Source: a virus. From it: a stretch of 64,000 nt of DNA. Below the pieces are notes generated by a model. That model was not told the DNA's origin, ran no database searches, and worked only from the letters and a program-made list of their open reading frames with translations. Below are positions 7,702 to 17,160 of the stretch, in pieces. Both the position numbers and the translations under genes were made by a program. The number at the start of each line of letters is the position of its first letter. The stretch's first letter is position 1. Location: positions 62,001 through 126,000 of IMG/VR virus record IMGVR_UViG_3300037245_001320. One strand, given 5' to 3'.

Positions 7702-8490
7702 ATGGGATTCAAAGAAGATTTAGAAAAAGCAGTAGAAAAGATTGAGGACGAAGCAGTAAGAGCAGGAATCATCAATGAAGTAGAGCAAGCACACACAACG
7801 GATGTAGCAGGGTTAAAAGAAAATAGAGACCAGCTTATTAATGAGAAAAAAGAAGTCGTATCAAAGTTTGAGACTTTGGAAACAACTCTAGCATCACTAG
7901 AGGGAGATTCAAAAGTAGAATTAGAAAGACTTGAAAAAATAAATGCAGAACTTTTAGCTAATCCAGGGGATGAAGAGAAGATAAAGCAACTAGAAGTAAG
8001 ATCAGCAGAAAAACTAAGGATCAATGACCTAGAGCATAAAGGGGCTATTGATTTAATACAAAAAGATTTACTTGAAAGGGAAGGAAGAATAAATTCTCTC
8101 GATCAAGAAATAGTTAATGGATTGCGACAAGCAGGGCTTAGTGCTTCCTTAGATAAGGCAAACGTTAAAGTAGAAGATAAACCTTTACTTATGCGAGCTT
8201 TATTGAATGACGTTTATGTAGAAACAATAGGAGTAGAGAGAAAAGTTAAGTTCAAACATGGAGCTTTAAACACACCTTACCCTATTGAGGATGGAATTAA
8301 GACTTGGGCAGGAGATCCTTTAAATAAGAGATATATTGCAGCAATCAACAACAGGGGTGCAGGAGCAGGCGGTTCACAAGGTAATAGCTCAATAGTAAGT
8401 AAGCCTTACAAAGAGATGAGTTATGAAGAAAAAGTGGCACTGAAACAAGCTGACCCAGAACTATTTGCACAAGTAAAAGCTAATGCATAA
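7702..8490 (+). CDS. Capsid scaffold protein
   Basis: A 262-residue, highly charged protein predicted to be mostly coiled coil over residues 1-150 (heptads rich in K, E and L), directly before the major capsid gene: the usual size, composition and place of a phage scaffold. The C-terminal 50 residues include a Gly-rich hinge (RGAGAGGSQG) and a basic-acidic tail ending FAQVKANA, where scaffold commonly contacts coat. The start follows GGGAGAACC. No protease motif is visible in it. Confidence 0.75.
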   Translation: MGFKEDLEKAVEKIEDEAVRAGIINEVEQAHTTDVAGLKENRDQLINEKKEVVSKFETLETTLASLEGDSKVELERLEKINAELLANPGDEEKIKQLEVRSAEKLRINDLEHKGAIDLIQKDLLEREGRINSLDQEIVNGLRQAGLSASLDKANVKVEDKPLLMRALLNDVYVETIGVERKVKFKHGALNTPYPIEDGIKTWAGDPLNKRYIAAINNRGAGAGGSQGNSSIVSKPYKEMSYEEKVALKQADPELFAQVKANA

Positions 8491-8523
8491 GAGATGCAGG
8501 CTTTATAAAACAGGAGATAATAA

Positions 8524-9528
8524 ATGGCAGTAACAAAAATCGCAGACGTAGTAGTACCAGACATATTCGCAGAGTACTTAATGGAACCAATTCTAATTAA
8601 GAATGCACTATTTGATTCAGGTATCGTAATGTTTGATGCTTTACTAGCATCTAAGTTAGACAGAGGTGGAGATGATTTTAAATTTCCATACTGGGGAGCA
8701 ATGGATTCAGATGTATTAACAGTACCTACTGAAGATGGAACAGGAATAGTTAACAAGATTACATCCAAAACTCTAACAGTCGCTAGACAGTTCCGAGAGT
8801 ACAACGCAGCAGCAACAGCTATGGCATCTATCCTAGCTGGTTCTAATGCAATGAGTGCAATCAAAGAGAGAGTTGTACAAGTTTGGAAGACAGGTATTCA
8901 AGCAACTACTGTAGCAACCTTAACAGGTATTTTAAATACAGCAGGTGGAGCATTAGTAGTTAACGATGCAGCTAATGTCTCTGGTGTAGATCCAACAGTT
9001 GCAAATAACATTTCACCTGAAGCTATTATAGATGCAGAAGCATTACTTGGAGATCAAGGTGGAGCTTTTAATGCTATGTTAATTCATAGTAAAGTATTAG
9101 CTGAGTTAAAGAAATTAAACTTAATTGATTTTGAACCTGTAGCAGACCAAGCGCAAGATATTATGTTTTACCAAGGCATGAGAGTAATCGTAGATGATGC
9201 ACTATACAACTTTGATAGACCTCAGGTTGCAGGAAATGCAACTGTGTATACTACTTTCTTACTAAAAGGTGCAGCATTTAAATATGGTGATTCTGAGAAT
9301 GGATTTGATCCAGTTTTTGTTGATAATGATAGAACAGTAGGTCTGGGTGTAGAAACTTTATACACAGCTAAAATGTTCGCATTAGCTCCAATGGGTTTTG
9401 ACTTTATAGGAACACCAGCAGGAGATGCAGGACCAACAGATGTTGAACTAGCAGTAGATACAAACTGGGAACTAAAATTCAATTCCAACACAATGGGATT
9501 TGTAGCATTATACACTAACGCAGTGTAA
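8524..9528 (+). CDS. Major capsid protein
   Basis: A 334-residue protein starting MAVTKIADVVVPDIF with repeated short beta/alpha segments (VARQFREYNAAATAMASILAG near 85-105) typical of HK97-fold coat proteins of the kind placed after a scaffold. Strong ribosome site AGGAGATAATAA. The assignment rests mainly on position between scaffold and neck genes and on size; fold membership needs profile or structural confirmation. A hairpin follows the gene. Confidence 0.8.
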   Translation: MAVTKIADVVVPDIFAEYLMEPILIKNALFDSGIVMFDALLASKLDRGGDDFKFPYWGAMDSDVLTVPTEDGTGIVNKITSKTLTVARQFREYNAAATAMASILAGSNAMSAIKERVVQVWKTGIQATTVATLTGILNTAGGALVVNDAANVSGVDPTVANNISPEAIIDAEALLGDQGGAFNAMLIHSKVLAELKKLNLIDFEPVADQAQDIMFYQGMRVIVDDALYNFDRPQVAGNATVYTTFLLKGAAFKYGDSENGFDPVFVDNDRTVGLGVETLYTAKMFALAPMGFDFIGTPAGDAGPTDVELAVDTNWELKFNSNTMGFVALYTNAV

Positions 9529-9534
9529 TTAAAC

Positions 9535-9562
9535 AGGAGAGAGCTTTAATTAGTTCTCTCCT
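9535..9562 (+). terminator. Hairpin after major capsid gene
   Basis: AGGAGAGA (9535-9542) pairs perfectly with TCTCTCCT (9555-9562). The following TTAATTT is a poor T-run, so it may be a partial terminator or mRNA-stabilising hairpin that keeps capsid message high. Confidence 0.5.
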
Positions 9563-9583
9563 TAATTTATAGGAGATTTAAAA

Positions 9584-9886
9584 ATGGCACGAGGCGACGG
9601 TACAGGCGGTGGAGCATATTCATTAAAGAAAGTAGAAGTAAAACTTTTAATTATGATACAAAAGCAAGATTCAAGAATTAAGCAACTTGAGACACAAATG
9701 GAAACATTACTAAAAGAAACAAAAGGTTCTACAGAGAACGAGATTTTAAAAGTTAAAAAATTAGATGAATTTTCAAAAGCAGATTTAAAAAAATTGTCAG
9801 ATGAATATGGAATCAATGATACAGACTTTAAAAATAAAGCTGATTATGTAAAAGCATTAAAAGCAAAAGATAAAACATTAGTATAA
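9584..9886 (+). CDS. Small head protein with coiled coil and HeH/SAP-like end
   Basis: A 100-residue protein: Gly-rich start (ARGDGTGGGAY), coiled coil at about 15-50, and a C-terminal helix-extended-helix-like segment (FSKADLKKLSDEYGI, about 63-95) resembling SAP/HeH DNA- or protein-binding modules. It lies between the capsid and neck genes. It could be a head decoration or fibre protein. Function not established. Confidence 0.6.
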   Translation: MARGDGTGGGAYSLKKVEVKLLIMIQKQDSRIKQLETQMETLLKETKGSTENEILKVKKLDEFSKADLKKLSDEYGINDTDFKNKADYVKALKAKDKTLV

Positions 9887-9897
9887 GGAAGTAACCA

Positions 9898-10416
9898 ATG
9901 GCATTTATAGTTGAAGATGGAACAGGATTATCCAATGCGAACTCATATGTAGCAGTACAAGAATACAGAGACTACTACACTGACAGGGGAATAGATAAAG
10001 CATCAGAGACTGATGACCAGATACAAGGTTACTTAGTACAAGGAACAGAGTTTATCGATTTAACTTATTGCTTCTGTGGTGAGAAGTTAGTCGGTACTCA
10101 AGCCTTACAATTTCCTAGATTAATAGATGATGTAGATGTAGGTGTTCCAACACAGGTAAAATACGCTACAATCATTATGGGAAATAATGTTTCTAGTTTA
10201 TCTACAGGTGGAAGTCTTTATATAGACTCTAATCAGAATATATCAAGAAACAAAGAGAAAGTAGGGCCTATCGAAACTGATGTAACATATACAACAGGAG
10301 GAGATAGAAAGAATACAACCGTTCAATCATGGTATCCTGAAGTAACAAGATATTTAGACACATACACATGTGATGATGGATTAGGAGCAAATCAACGGAG
10401 GGTTCTTAGCGGATGA
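9898..10416 (+). CDS. Head-tail adaptor (DnaT-like structural protein)
   Basis: A 172-residue protein opening FIVEDGTGLSNANSYVAVQEYRDYY, typical of the phage protein family annotated as DnaT-like and found first after the capsid gene in many siphophages, where it acts as a connector adaptor. Its stop overlaps the next start (ATGA). The assignment comes from the family pattern and gene order. Confidence 0.65.
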   Translation: MAFIVEDGTGLSNANSYVAVQEYRDYYTDRGIDKASETDDQIQGYLVQGTEFIDLTYCFCGEKLVGTQALQFPRLIDDVDVGVPTQVKYATIIMGNNVSSLSTGGSLYIDSNQNISRNKEKVGPIETDVTYTTGGDRKNTTVQSWYPEVTRYLDTYTCDDGLGANQRRVLSG

Positions 10417-10772
10417 CAAAAGAAGCTCAAGAAGCAGTAGCTATAAAAGCTGTAGCATTGATTGAAGAGTCAGGCTTCCCAATAACATTAACACATGAAG
10501 TTGGAGCAAGCTACGATCCAGATACAGGACCTGTAGTAGGAATAACAGAATTATCCCAAGGGTTTGCAATAGAAACTGAATGGGAAGTTGACTCAGTACC
10601 CACATCAATAGCAACAAGCGTTAAGAAAGTAATTTTAGCTGTTCAGATAAATGAACCTATAGTTAACAAAGATACTTTAACATTTAAAAATGAAACCTAT
10701 AAAGTATTAGGTAGTGAACCTTTAGAAACAGGAGAAGTAAGATTCTTCTATACATTATTTTTAGGAGAGTAA
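10413..10772 (+). CDS. Head closure-like neck protein
   Basis: A 119-residue beta-rich protein (VKKVILAVQINEPIVNKDTLTFKNETYKV) in second position of the neck block. Size and order fit a head-closure (stopper) protein. No specific motif. Overlaps the previous stop by four bases. Confidence 0.5.
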   Translation: MTKEAQEAVAIKAVALIEESGFPITLTHEVGASYDPDTGPVVGITELSQGFAIETEWEVDSVPTSIATSVKKVILAVQINEPIVNKDTLTFKNETYKVLGSEPLETGEVRFFYTLFLGE

Positions 10773-10773
10773 T

Positions 10774-11313
10774 ATGGCTAATGTTTCAGAATCAGATACT
10801 CCCGAGAAGTTTTTACAAGATATAGAGAACTTTGAAAATTTCACATATAAAACAGTCAACTTTACCATAAAGGCAATATCTTCTCAGTTATTTGAGAATG
10901 TAATAAGAGATACACCTGTTAGATCGGGAAGAGCAAAGAATAACTGGGTGTTTTCATCAGGAACCACAGCAACATATAAAGATGTAGGACCAAAAAAATT
11001 AACTAAAAAACAAAGAGCATCAGGTAGTAGCCCTTTTGATAAATCAGGTGAAGGTGCAATAAAGGCAATGGAGAATGGCTTAAGAAGAGCTCCATCCATG
11101 ATTAAAAAGAAAGAATTTGTACTAGAGTATTATTTAACAAACCAAGTACCATACATAAATAGACTGGAATATGGGAGACCGCCATACAATGCAGGACCTA
11201 ATGTAACAAATGGGAGAAGTTCACAAGCACCAGGAGGAATGGCTAGAAAGAATGTACAAAAGTTCTCAAAGTACACATTAACACAAATAAGTAAAGTGAG
11301 AGGAAAGATATAA
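10774..11313 (+). CDS. Neck/tail-completion protein (HK97 gp10-like)
   Basis: A 179-residue protein with DTPVRSGRAKNNWVF near 48-62 and a C-terminal YINRLEYGRPP segment, the pattern of HK97 gp10-type tail-completion proteins. It lies just before the tail-terminator gene, as expected. The next gene starts at the base following its stop codon. Confidence 0.65.
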   Translation: MANVSESDTPEKFLQDIENFENFTYKTVNFTIKAISSQLFENVIRDTPVRSGRAKNNWVFSSGTTATYKDVGPKKLTKKQRASGSSPFDKSGEGAIKAMENGLRRAPSMIKKKEFVLEYYLTNQVPYINRLEYGRPPYNAGPNVTNGRSSQAPGGMARKNVQKFSKYTLTQISKVRGKI

Positions 11314-11730
11314 ATGGCACAAAGAGACGTTATACATAGAGCTTTAGCAGTACATATAAACAATAACTTTTCTGATGCTTCTGAAGTGGTATGGGAAAAT
11401 ACATCGTATACACCAGATCTAACTACTCCATGGTTTGAAGAGTTTTTCTTACCAAATGATTCTAGACAAGCTTCGTTAGGACTAACAGGAGAACAAGAAG
11501 ATTTTGGGTTATATCAGATAAATGTAAATATCCCTATTAACCAAGGAACATTTTTATCAGACACATATATAGATGAGTTATCACAATTATTTAAAATAGG
11601 AACTATTCTCGAAAAAGATGGAGAGAAAATATATATAGAAAACAGTACAGCAGCTCAAGGAATCCCAGAGGAAAATTGGTATGTTGTTCCATTCACAATA
11701 TCGTGGTCATGTTATATGACAATAAATTAA
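11314..11730 (+). CDS. Tail terminator (DUF4128-like)
   Basis: A 138-residue protein with the pattern of DUF4128 tail-terminator proteins (LGLTGEQEDFGLYQINVNIP in the middle, PFTISWSCYMTIN at the end). Terminators cap the tail tube and join it to the neck. Position between the gp10-like protein and the tube protein supports this. Confidence 0.65.
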   Translation: MAQRDVIHRALAVHINNNFSDASEVVWENTSYTPDLTTPWFEEFFLPNDSRQASLGLTGEQEDFGLYQINVNIPINQGTFLSDTYIDELSQLFKIGTILEKDGEKIYIENSTAAQGIPEENWYVVPFTISWSCYMTIN

Positions 11731-11741
11731 GGAGAAAATAA

Positions 11742-12668
11742 ATGGCATTAGGAAGAGGATCACAAAGAGGTCTAAGGTTTATTGAAGAAGTGACCGTAGG
11801 TGTAACACCAGCTACAAATATGACAACTTTAAGAAATACAGGAGATTCTATAACATTAACGAAAGATAGCTTTCAATCTAATGAACTAAGATCAGATAGA
11901 GCTGTAACAGATTTAACTATGGGTAATAAACAAACTGGTGGAGGAATTGATTATGAACTATCAGTAGATAACTTTGACCCCTTTCTAGCAGCAGCTTTGT
12001 ATTCTACAGGAACAGATTTACTAGCTGGAATTGAAAATGGTGTAACAGAGAGATCATTTACAATAGAAAAATCATTCCCAAACATCCCTATATATGAGGT
12101 TTACACAGGAATACATGTTAATACATTAACTTTAAATGTAGCAGCTAATAGTCAGATAACAGGTTCAATGGATTTGCTGGGAACAGGATACACAACTCCT
12201 ATACCAATTATCCCTTTAGTTAATGCAACAGATGCAGCAGTAACAGGGGGTTTATTTGATTCTCATAACTTAGTTATTAGAGAGGGAGGAGTTCCCATAG
12301 GAATAGGCTTATCGCTAACATTAAATATAAATAACAACTTAAACGCTGCTTTTGCATTAGGTGATGATGAAGCTATAGAAGTTATAGATGGTAGATGTTC
12401 TGTAGACGGAACACTTCAGATTTATTTTGATAGTAAAGATATCTATGAGAAGTTTGCAAATGACACAGAGAGTTCAATAGAGTTAGATCTAATAAGCACA
12501 AAAGCTGGAGTAGTAACAACATATACATTTGAACTACCTAGAGTTAAGTATACAACAGCAGATGATCCTGTATCAGATGAAGGAGCAGTTAATGTTTCTA
12601 TGGCATTCATGGCTCTACAAGATGATTCAGCAGGGTACACAATTAAAATAAGTAAAACAGTAGTTTAA
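11742..12668 (+). CDS. Major tail tube protein
   Basis: A 308-residue protein beginning ALGRGSQRGLRFIEEVTVGVTP, the start typical of the phage tail-tube family near Phage_tube_2, followed by beta-rich sequence with SDRAVTDLTMGNKQTGGGIDYELS. It follows the terminator and precedes the chaperone pair, the standard siphophage order. Ribosome site AAGGAGAAAATAA. Confidence 0.8.
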   Translation: MALGRGSQRGLRFIEEVTVGVTPATNMTTLRNTGDSITLTKDSFQSNELRSDRAVTDLTMGNKQTGGGIDYELSVDNFDPFLAAALYSTGTDLLAGIENGVTERSFTIEKSFPNIPIYEVYTGIHVNTLTLNVAANSQITGSMDLLGTGYTTPIPIIPLVNATDAAVTGGLFDSHNLVIREGGVPIGIGLSLTLNINNNLNAAFALGDDEAIEVIDGRCSVDGTLQIYFDSKDIYEKFANDTESSIELDLISTKAGVVTTYTFELPRVKYTTADDPVSDEGAVNVSMAFMALQDDSAGYTIKISKTVV

Positions 12669-12688
12669 AATAAATAGGAGATTTAAAA

Positions 12689-13132
12689 ATGGATTTAAGT
12701 AAATTAGCAACTAAAGAGAAGTCAGAGAAAGGATCAAGATTATACCTTATAGCACCTGATGGTAGAGAAACAACAATTTTTATGGATGTACTAGGACAAG
12801 ATTCTAAGAAGTATTTAAATAGAATAAACGAAGCTGTTCTAGACAGTGTTAACAAAAAGAAAGACTCTGATAAAAAAGAAGTCGATATGGATGATCTTCT
12901 TGAAGGACAAGAGAAACAACTAGAGACATTAACTATGATGGTTATCGGTTGGGGAGATCATGAAGAAACAGAAGATAAAGATCCGAAGAAAGGTAAGATA
13001 AAAAAAACTATCACATGGGGCGAAGACGAATTAAAATACACAGAGAAAAATCTTCTTAAAGTATTTGATGCGTGTCCTTGGATGAAAGAACAGATTAATG
13101 CGTTCATGGGGAAAAGAGCAAATTTTTTGTAA
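12689..13132 (+). CDS. Tail assembly chaperone, short form (G)
   Basis: A 147-residue acidic protein with a conserved-type charged middle, placed between tube protein and tape measure. It ends at TAA right after the slippery heptamer A AAT TTT. Lambda G-like chaperones bind the tape measure during tail assembly. A fraction of ribosomes should shift -1 here to make the long form. Start has TAGGAGATTTAAAA. Confidence 0.8.
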   Translation: MDLSKLATKEKSEKGSRLYLIAPDGRETTIFMDVLGQDSKKYLNRINEAVLDSVNKKKDSDKKEVDMDDLLEGQEKQLETLTMMVIGWGDHEETEDKDPKKGKIKKTITWGEDELKYTEKNLLKVFDACPWMKEQINAFMGKRANFL

Positions 13133-13163
13133 GACTGGCTGTTTCAGTAAAAGACTCAGCCAG
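13120..13163 (+). promoter_or_regulatory. Programmed -1 frameshift signal
   Basis: Slippery heptamer AAATTTT (13120-13126) in the correct phase (A AAT TTT), eight-base spacer, then a perfect seven-pair stem CTGGCTG (13135-13141) with CAGCCAG (13157-13163). This is the textbook arrangement of siphophage G/GT chaperones. Confidence 0.85.
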
Positions 13164-13491
13164 AGCTTTTGTACAGCTCCATGATCCTGTGAGACCTAAT
13201 GGTGATTCAGAATATGATGAAGCATTATTTTTACAGAAAAAAGGTGAAGAGTATCCCTTATTGAAGCAAGCAGAGCCTCCTCGAAATGAGGCGGCTCTTT
13301 TTGTATGGGGATTGTATTTTAACAAATTAAGAGGCTCAGGAATATCTATGACCGAGATAAAAAACTATATGGACTTATATGGAGTTGATTTAGTTCCTTG
13401 GCAAATAGATTTAATATTTATTATTCATAATGCTGTTGAGGGTTATTTTAATGATAAACATAAGAAAGCTGGGAATAAAGGGAAGAAGTGA
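13126..13491 (+). CDS. Tail chaperone T extension, made by -1 frameshift (GT)
   Basis: The -1 frame entered at 13126 runs 121 codons to 13491 without a stop. Joined to the first 146 residues of the G protein it gives a 267-residue GT fusion. An independent start (GTG at 13189) is possible in the frame but has no good ribosome site. The segment RPNGDSEYDEALFLQKKGEEYP follows the junction. GT fusions recruit tube subunits to the tape measure. Confidence 0.75.
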   Translation, partial: FVRLAVSVKDSARAFVQLHDPVRPNGDSEYDEALFLQKKGEEYPLLKQAEPPRNEAALFVWGLYFNKLRGSGISMTEIKNYMDLYGVDLVPWQIDLIFIIHNAVEGYFNDKHKKAGNKGKK

Positions 13492-13501
13492 TAAAAAGTC
13501 C

Positions 13502-13530
13502 TTGACAAATGATCAATAGTATGTTACACT
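13502..13530 (+). promoter_or_regulatory. Sigma70-like promoter before GIY-YIG gene
   Basis: TTGACA (13502-13507), 17-base spacer, TACACT (13525-13530). It gives the inserted endonuclease its own host-type expression inside the late tail operon. Confidence 0.75.
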
Positions 13531-13564
13531 TAAAAGGTTAATATATTTAAAAAGGAGATTTAGA

Positions 13565-14836
13565 TTGGGTGGAGTAACAACTTTAACAACAGAGAAGATA
13601 AATGAGAAAATGATTCCAAAGGGATTCAAATTATTAACTACGGAATATAGTAATAATAGTACAGTAATGGAATGGGAATGTCAAGAGTGTCTGGGTACAT
13701 TTCCAGATAAACTAATTAACTTACAGAGAAGTTTAAGATGTAAATGCTGTAATGGTGTAAAGAAGCATAGTGTAGAAAGTATTAGAGAAGAGTTCTTAGT
13801 AAAAGGGTTTGAGCTATTAAGCACAGAATATGTAGATAATACCACAGGGATGGAATGGAAACATTTAGAATGTGGGGAAGTATTTCCTTGCGGGTTAAGA
13901 AATATGCAAAGAGCCTTATATTGCAGAGTTTGCGAAGGACCTAATGAGTACACAGTCGAAAGTATAAGAGGACAAATACAACCTTTCGGAATATTCCTAT
14001 TAAGTGAGGAGTATACAAATCAAGATCAACTATTAAATTGGGTGTGTATTCATTGTGGACATGAGTGGGAGAAGAGTAGAACAGTAATGACTGATCATTG
14101 TTTTTGTCCTGAGTGTCGAGATGATAAGCCTTTAAGCATGATAGAAATAAATGAAAGAATGAAGAAAAGACCTTTTATTTGTATTACAGAAGGTATTCAT
14201 TTAAGATCAGCACAAGTAGAGTGGCAGTGTACTAATGAAGAATGTAAACACACTTGGTTTAGGTCGTTTGTAGAAACAGGAGCTTGGGGTGGAGATTGTG
14301 TTGAATGTAGAGACCATAAACCCTATACAGTACAGTTTATTAAAGAGAAGTTATTAAATGATGAGAGAAATATTGTAGTAGTAACAGATCTCCCAGATGA
14401 AACACTTACACCCGCCGTAACTAATATGAGATGGAAATGTCTTATATGTACACAAGAATGGCCTACAGTTGTAGGTTCTGTTATGAGTGGAGAAACAGGA
14501 TGCCCTAAGTGTAATAAAACTTCTGTAAATAAGATTATTGCTGAAAGAAATAAAAAGCAATGGTTAAAAGAAGATGGAAAGGTATATGTTATAAAATGCT
14601 GGGATGAAGAAACAGGAGAAGTATTTTACAAAATAGGGGTAACAATACGAAAGACAGTAAACAGAACTTATGAAATACCCTACACATGTGAGGTACTTAC
14701 AGAAATAAACACAAATAGACACGATATGTATTATATAGAGCAGGATTTACATCAAATAAACTCTGCTACAAGTTACTTACCAAAGAAACACTTTGGAGGG
14801 AAGCACGAATGCTTTTCTAGTGTAATAGGATTTTAA
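13565..14836 (+). CDS. GIY-YIG-type homing endonuclease with zinc repeats
   Basis: A 423-residue protein. Residues 1-330 hold about five treble-clef-like repeats, each with two CxxC pairs and a W.C motif. The last 85 residues carry VYVIKC and FYKIGVT, the two strands of a GIY-YIG-like nuclease, and a later IEQDLH acid. It is inserted between the tail chaperones and tape measure, which are normally adjacent, so it is a mobile intruder. Start TTG at 13565 behind AAGGAGATTTAGA. The gene at 53058-54251 has the same architecture. Confidence 0.8.
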   Translation: MGGVTTLTTEKINEKMIPKGFKLLTTEYSNNSTVMEWECQECLGTFPDKLINLQRSLRCKCCNGVKKHSVESIREEFLVKGFELLSTEYVDNTTGMEWKHLECGEVFPCGLRNMQRALYCRVCEGPNEYTVESIRGQIQPFGIFLLSEEYTNQDQLLNWVCIHCGHEWEKSRTVMTDHCFCPECRDDKPLSMIEINERMKKRPFICITEGIHLRSAQVEWQCTNEECKHTWFRSFVETGAWGGDCVECRDHKPYTVQFIKEKLLNDERNIVVVTDLPDETLTPAVTNMRWKCLICTQEWPTVVGSVMSGETGCPKCNKTSVNKIIAERNKKQWLKEDGKVYVIKCWDEETGEVFYKIGVTIRKTVNRTYEIPYTCEVLTEINTNRHDMYYIEQDLHQINSATSYLPKKHFGGKHECFSSVIGF

Positions 14837-14850
14837 GAAGGAGAAAGTAT

Positions 14851-17142
14851 ATGCCAGAAAATGTCGCCAAATTGGCCATCGTTGTAGGTACAAAAGGCGT
14901 TAAAGAAAGTACAAAAGAACTAGATGCCCTTACTAAGCGTGTAAAGGAATTAGAAAAGGGTTTAAAAAGCAATAAAAAAACAACCAAGGCAGCAGGAGAG
15001 CAACAAAAGAAATTTACCACAACTATAGGTTCCCTTAGAAGTGCTCTCCCTGCTACAGCCAGTGCAATATATTTAGTCCAACAAGCATATGCTATACTTA
15101 AAGGAGCCTTGGATACTGTTAATGAAGCTTATGAGAAACAGTTTTCCTCTGAGATCCAATTACAGGCAATACTAAAAACAACAAGTAACGCTATTGGTTT
15201 TACAACGGAAGAGATATACAAGATGACAGATGCATGGTCAAGTATGACAGGTATTAATGACTCTATATTAAATGAAGCTGCTGCTATTGGTGCGACGTTT
15301 GTAGACATATCTAAAGAAGTGTTTCCAGACTTAATTGAGCAGGCATTAAACATGTCAACAATATTCAAACAAGACTTGAAACAATCAATTATTCAGTTGG
15401 GTGTTGCTACAAACAATTTACAAGTATCTCGTTTAACAAGAATTGGAATTTCCTTTACAGATCAACAAAAAAAGCAAATAAGAGTTTTAAGAGAGTCTGG
15501 AGATGTCCTTGGTGCACAAATTTTAATCATGGAGGAATTGGAACGAGAAATAGGTGGTGTAGCACAAGCTATGGGAGAATCATCCCTAGGAGCTATACGA
15601 AAATACAATACTGCGTGGGAAAATTTGTTTGAGGAATTAGGAGAAGCCAGTACAACAGCCTATGCTACTATTTTACAGAATATGAATATGTCTGGAGTTG
15701 TCAAACAAGTCTCAGACGCAATAGGAACAATTAATGCTACTAATAAAATAACAACATTATTTGATGCAGGAGTCTTAGCAGAGAATGTAGAGATGGGATT
15801 AGTAAGTTTTGCAGAATTAGGGGCAGCTTATAAAACATATATAAAATTGGTAACAGCCGCAGAGAATAGAGCAGAGTCTGCCTTACTTCCCTCCGCAGTG
15901 GCCTCAGCAGAAGCAGACGCTAAAGTATATACAACACTATCTATTGCTGTACATAACCTCACCCTAAGAAAAAAGGCATTAGAGGAACAACAAAAACTAG
16001 ATATTGCTGAAGCAGAGAGACTAAAGAAATTAAAACAGGAAGCAGATGCAATAGCATTACTAGCAAAGCAATATGAACAATATGGTAAATTAAAAAACAG
16101 GGCAGAACTAGCTGGGATTGACGATAAGTTCGAGAAACAAAGAAGGGCATTAGAGATAGAGTGGTTAGCTATACGAAAAAAGGCATGGGAGGAACATGGT
16201 TTAACTGTAGATCAACTTAATGAGAAAACAGGTAATTACTATGCCACTATGTTACAGCTCATCAATGTGCAAGAAGCCTCAGCAATTGCAGAACAAAAAA
16301 TAAAAGATACAGACTTATATGGTTCAGAAACCAGAAAAAATGCAGAAGCTTATCTTCTGTTGGTAAAAGACTTGGAACGAGCTGTTAAAGGTGGACTGAG
16401 CCAAGATGATGCAGATAATTTCCTAGAGCAGTGGGTGGAAGATCTACATAAAGCTCAACTAATTTTTAATGATATAAATGCGCCACGAGAAAATAAATTT
16501 ATGGAGGGCTTAATAGGAGGCTTTGACACAGCTAAGGAAAGAGCAGATCTCTTTGCCCAATCAATGGAGAACATTGGTAATATCGTAGAGGGTTTAGCCC
16601 TAGATGCAATAGGTGCTTCATTTTATACTATAGGTGATGCAATAATGAGAGGATCGGACGCTACAGATGATTTAGGTCTTTCTTTATTGGGTATGGTAGG
16701 GTCAGCATTTGAAGCAGCCTCTGCACAATTTCTTGTAGCAGCAGCAACAGCATTCGCTTCAAAAGACTATGGAACAGGAGCAACTATGTTAGCATTAGCC
16801 GCCTCCACGGGTATAGCAGGAGGAGTTATTGGAGGAGCGTTAACGCAACAAGATACAGCTACTGCAAAAGCCACAGTAACAGACCCACTAACAGCCACCC
16901 CTCCCACAGATCTTGGAGGAAGTAATAAATTTGGGGCTACAGATAAAACACCAATAAATATAAGCATTTTAGATAGCACAGGCTCGTCTATATCAGCAGA
17001 AGAAAGCCAAAATGCATCGGGTGTTAAAGAAATATCCATTATTGTCGATGCGGCTGTAAACGATGGATTAGGAAAAGGGTCATATAATGATGCATTAGTA
17101 TCAGGATTTGATATACAACCTGTACCACTATTAACCCACTAA
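14851..17142 (+). CDS. Tape measure protein
   Basis: A 763-residue protein: coiled coil at 10-55, helical body, hydrophobic Gly/Ala-rich segments about 590-670 (LVAAATAFASKDYGTGATML and GIAGGVIGGAL), and a Thr-rich tail. Tape measures set tail length and exit first with the DNA. At about 0.15 nm per residue it predicts a tail near 110-120 nm, a rule-of-thumb estimate. Ribosome site AAGGAGAAAGTAT. Confidence 0.85.
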   Translation: MPENVAKLAIVVGTKGVKESTKELDALTKRVKELEKGLKSNKKTTKAAGEQQKKFTTTIGSLRSALPATASAIYLVQQAYAILKGALDTVNEAYEKQFSSEIQLQAILKTTSNAIGFTTEEIYKMTDAWSSMTGINDSILNEAAAIGATFVDISKEVFPDLIEQALNMSTIFKQDLKQSIIQLGVATNNLQVSRLTRIGISFTDQQKKQIRVLRESGDVLGAQILIMEELEREIGGVAQAMGESSLGAIRKYNTAWENLFEELGEASTTAYATILQNMNMSGVVKQVSDAIGTINATNKITTLFDAGVLAENVEMGLVSFAELGAAYKTYIKLVTAAENRAESALLPSAVASAEADAKVYTTLSIAVHNLTLRKKALEEQQKLDIAEAERLKKLKQEADAIALLAKQYEQYGKLKNRAELAGIDDKFEKQRRALEIEWLAIRKKAWEEHGLTVDQLNEKTGNYYATMLQLINVQEASAIAEQKIKDTDLYGSETRKNAEAYLLLVKDLERAVKGGLSQDDADNFLEQWVEDLHKAQLIFNDINAPRENKFMEGLIGGFDTAKERADLFAQSMENIGNIVEGLALDAIGASFYTIGDAIMRGSDATDDLGLSLLGMVGSAFEAASAQFLVAAATAFASKDYGTGATMLALAASTGIAGGVIGGALTQQDTATAKATVTDPLTATPPTDLGGSNKFGATDKTPINISILDSTGSSISAEESQNASGVKEISIIVDAAVNDGLGKGSYNDALVSGFDIQPVPLLTH

Positions 17143-17160
17143 AATAAGGAGAAATAAAAT

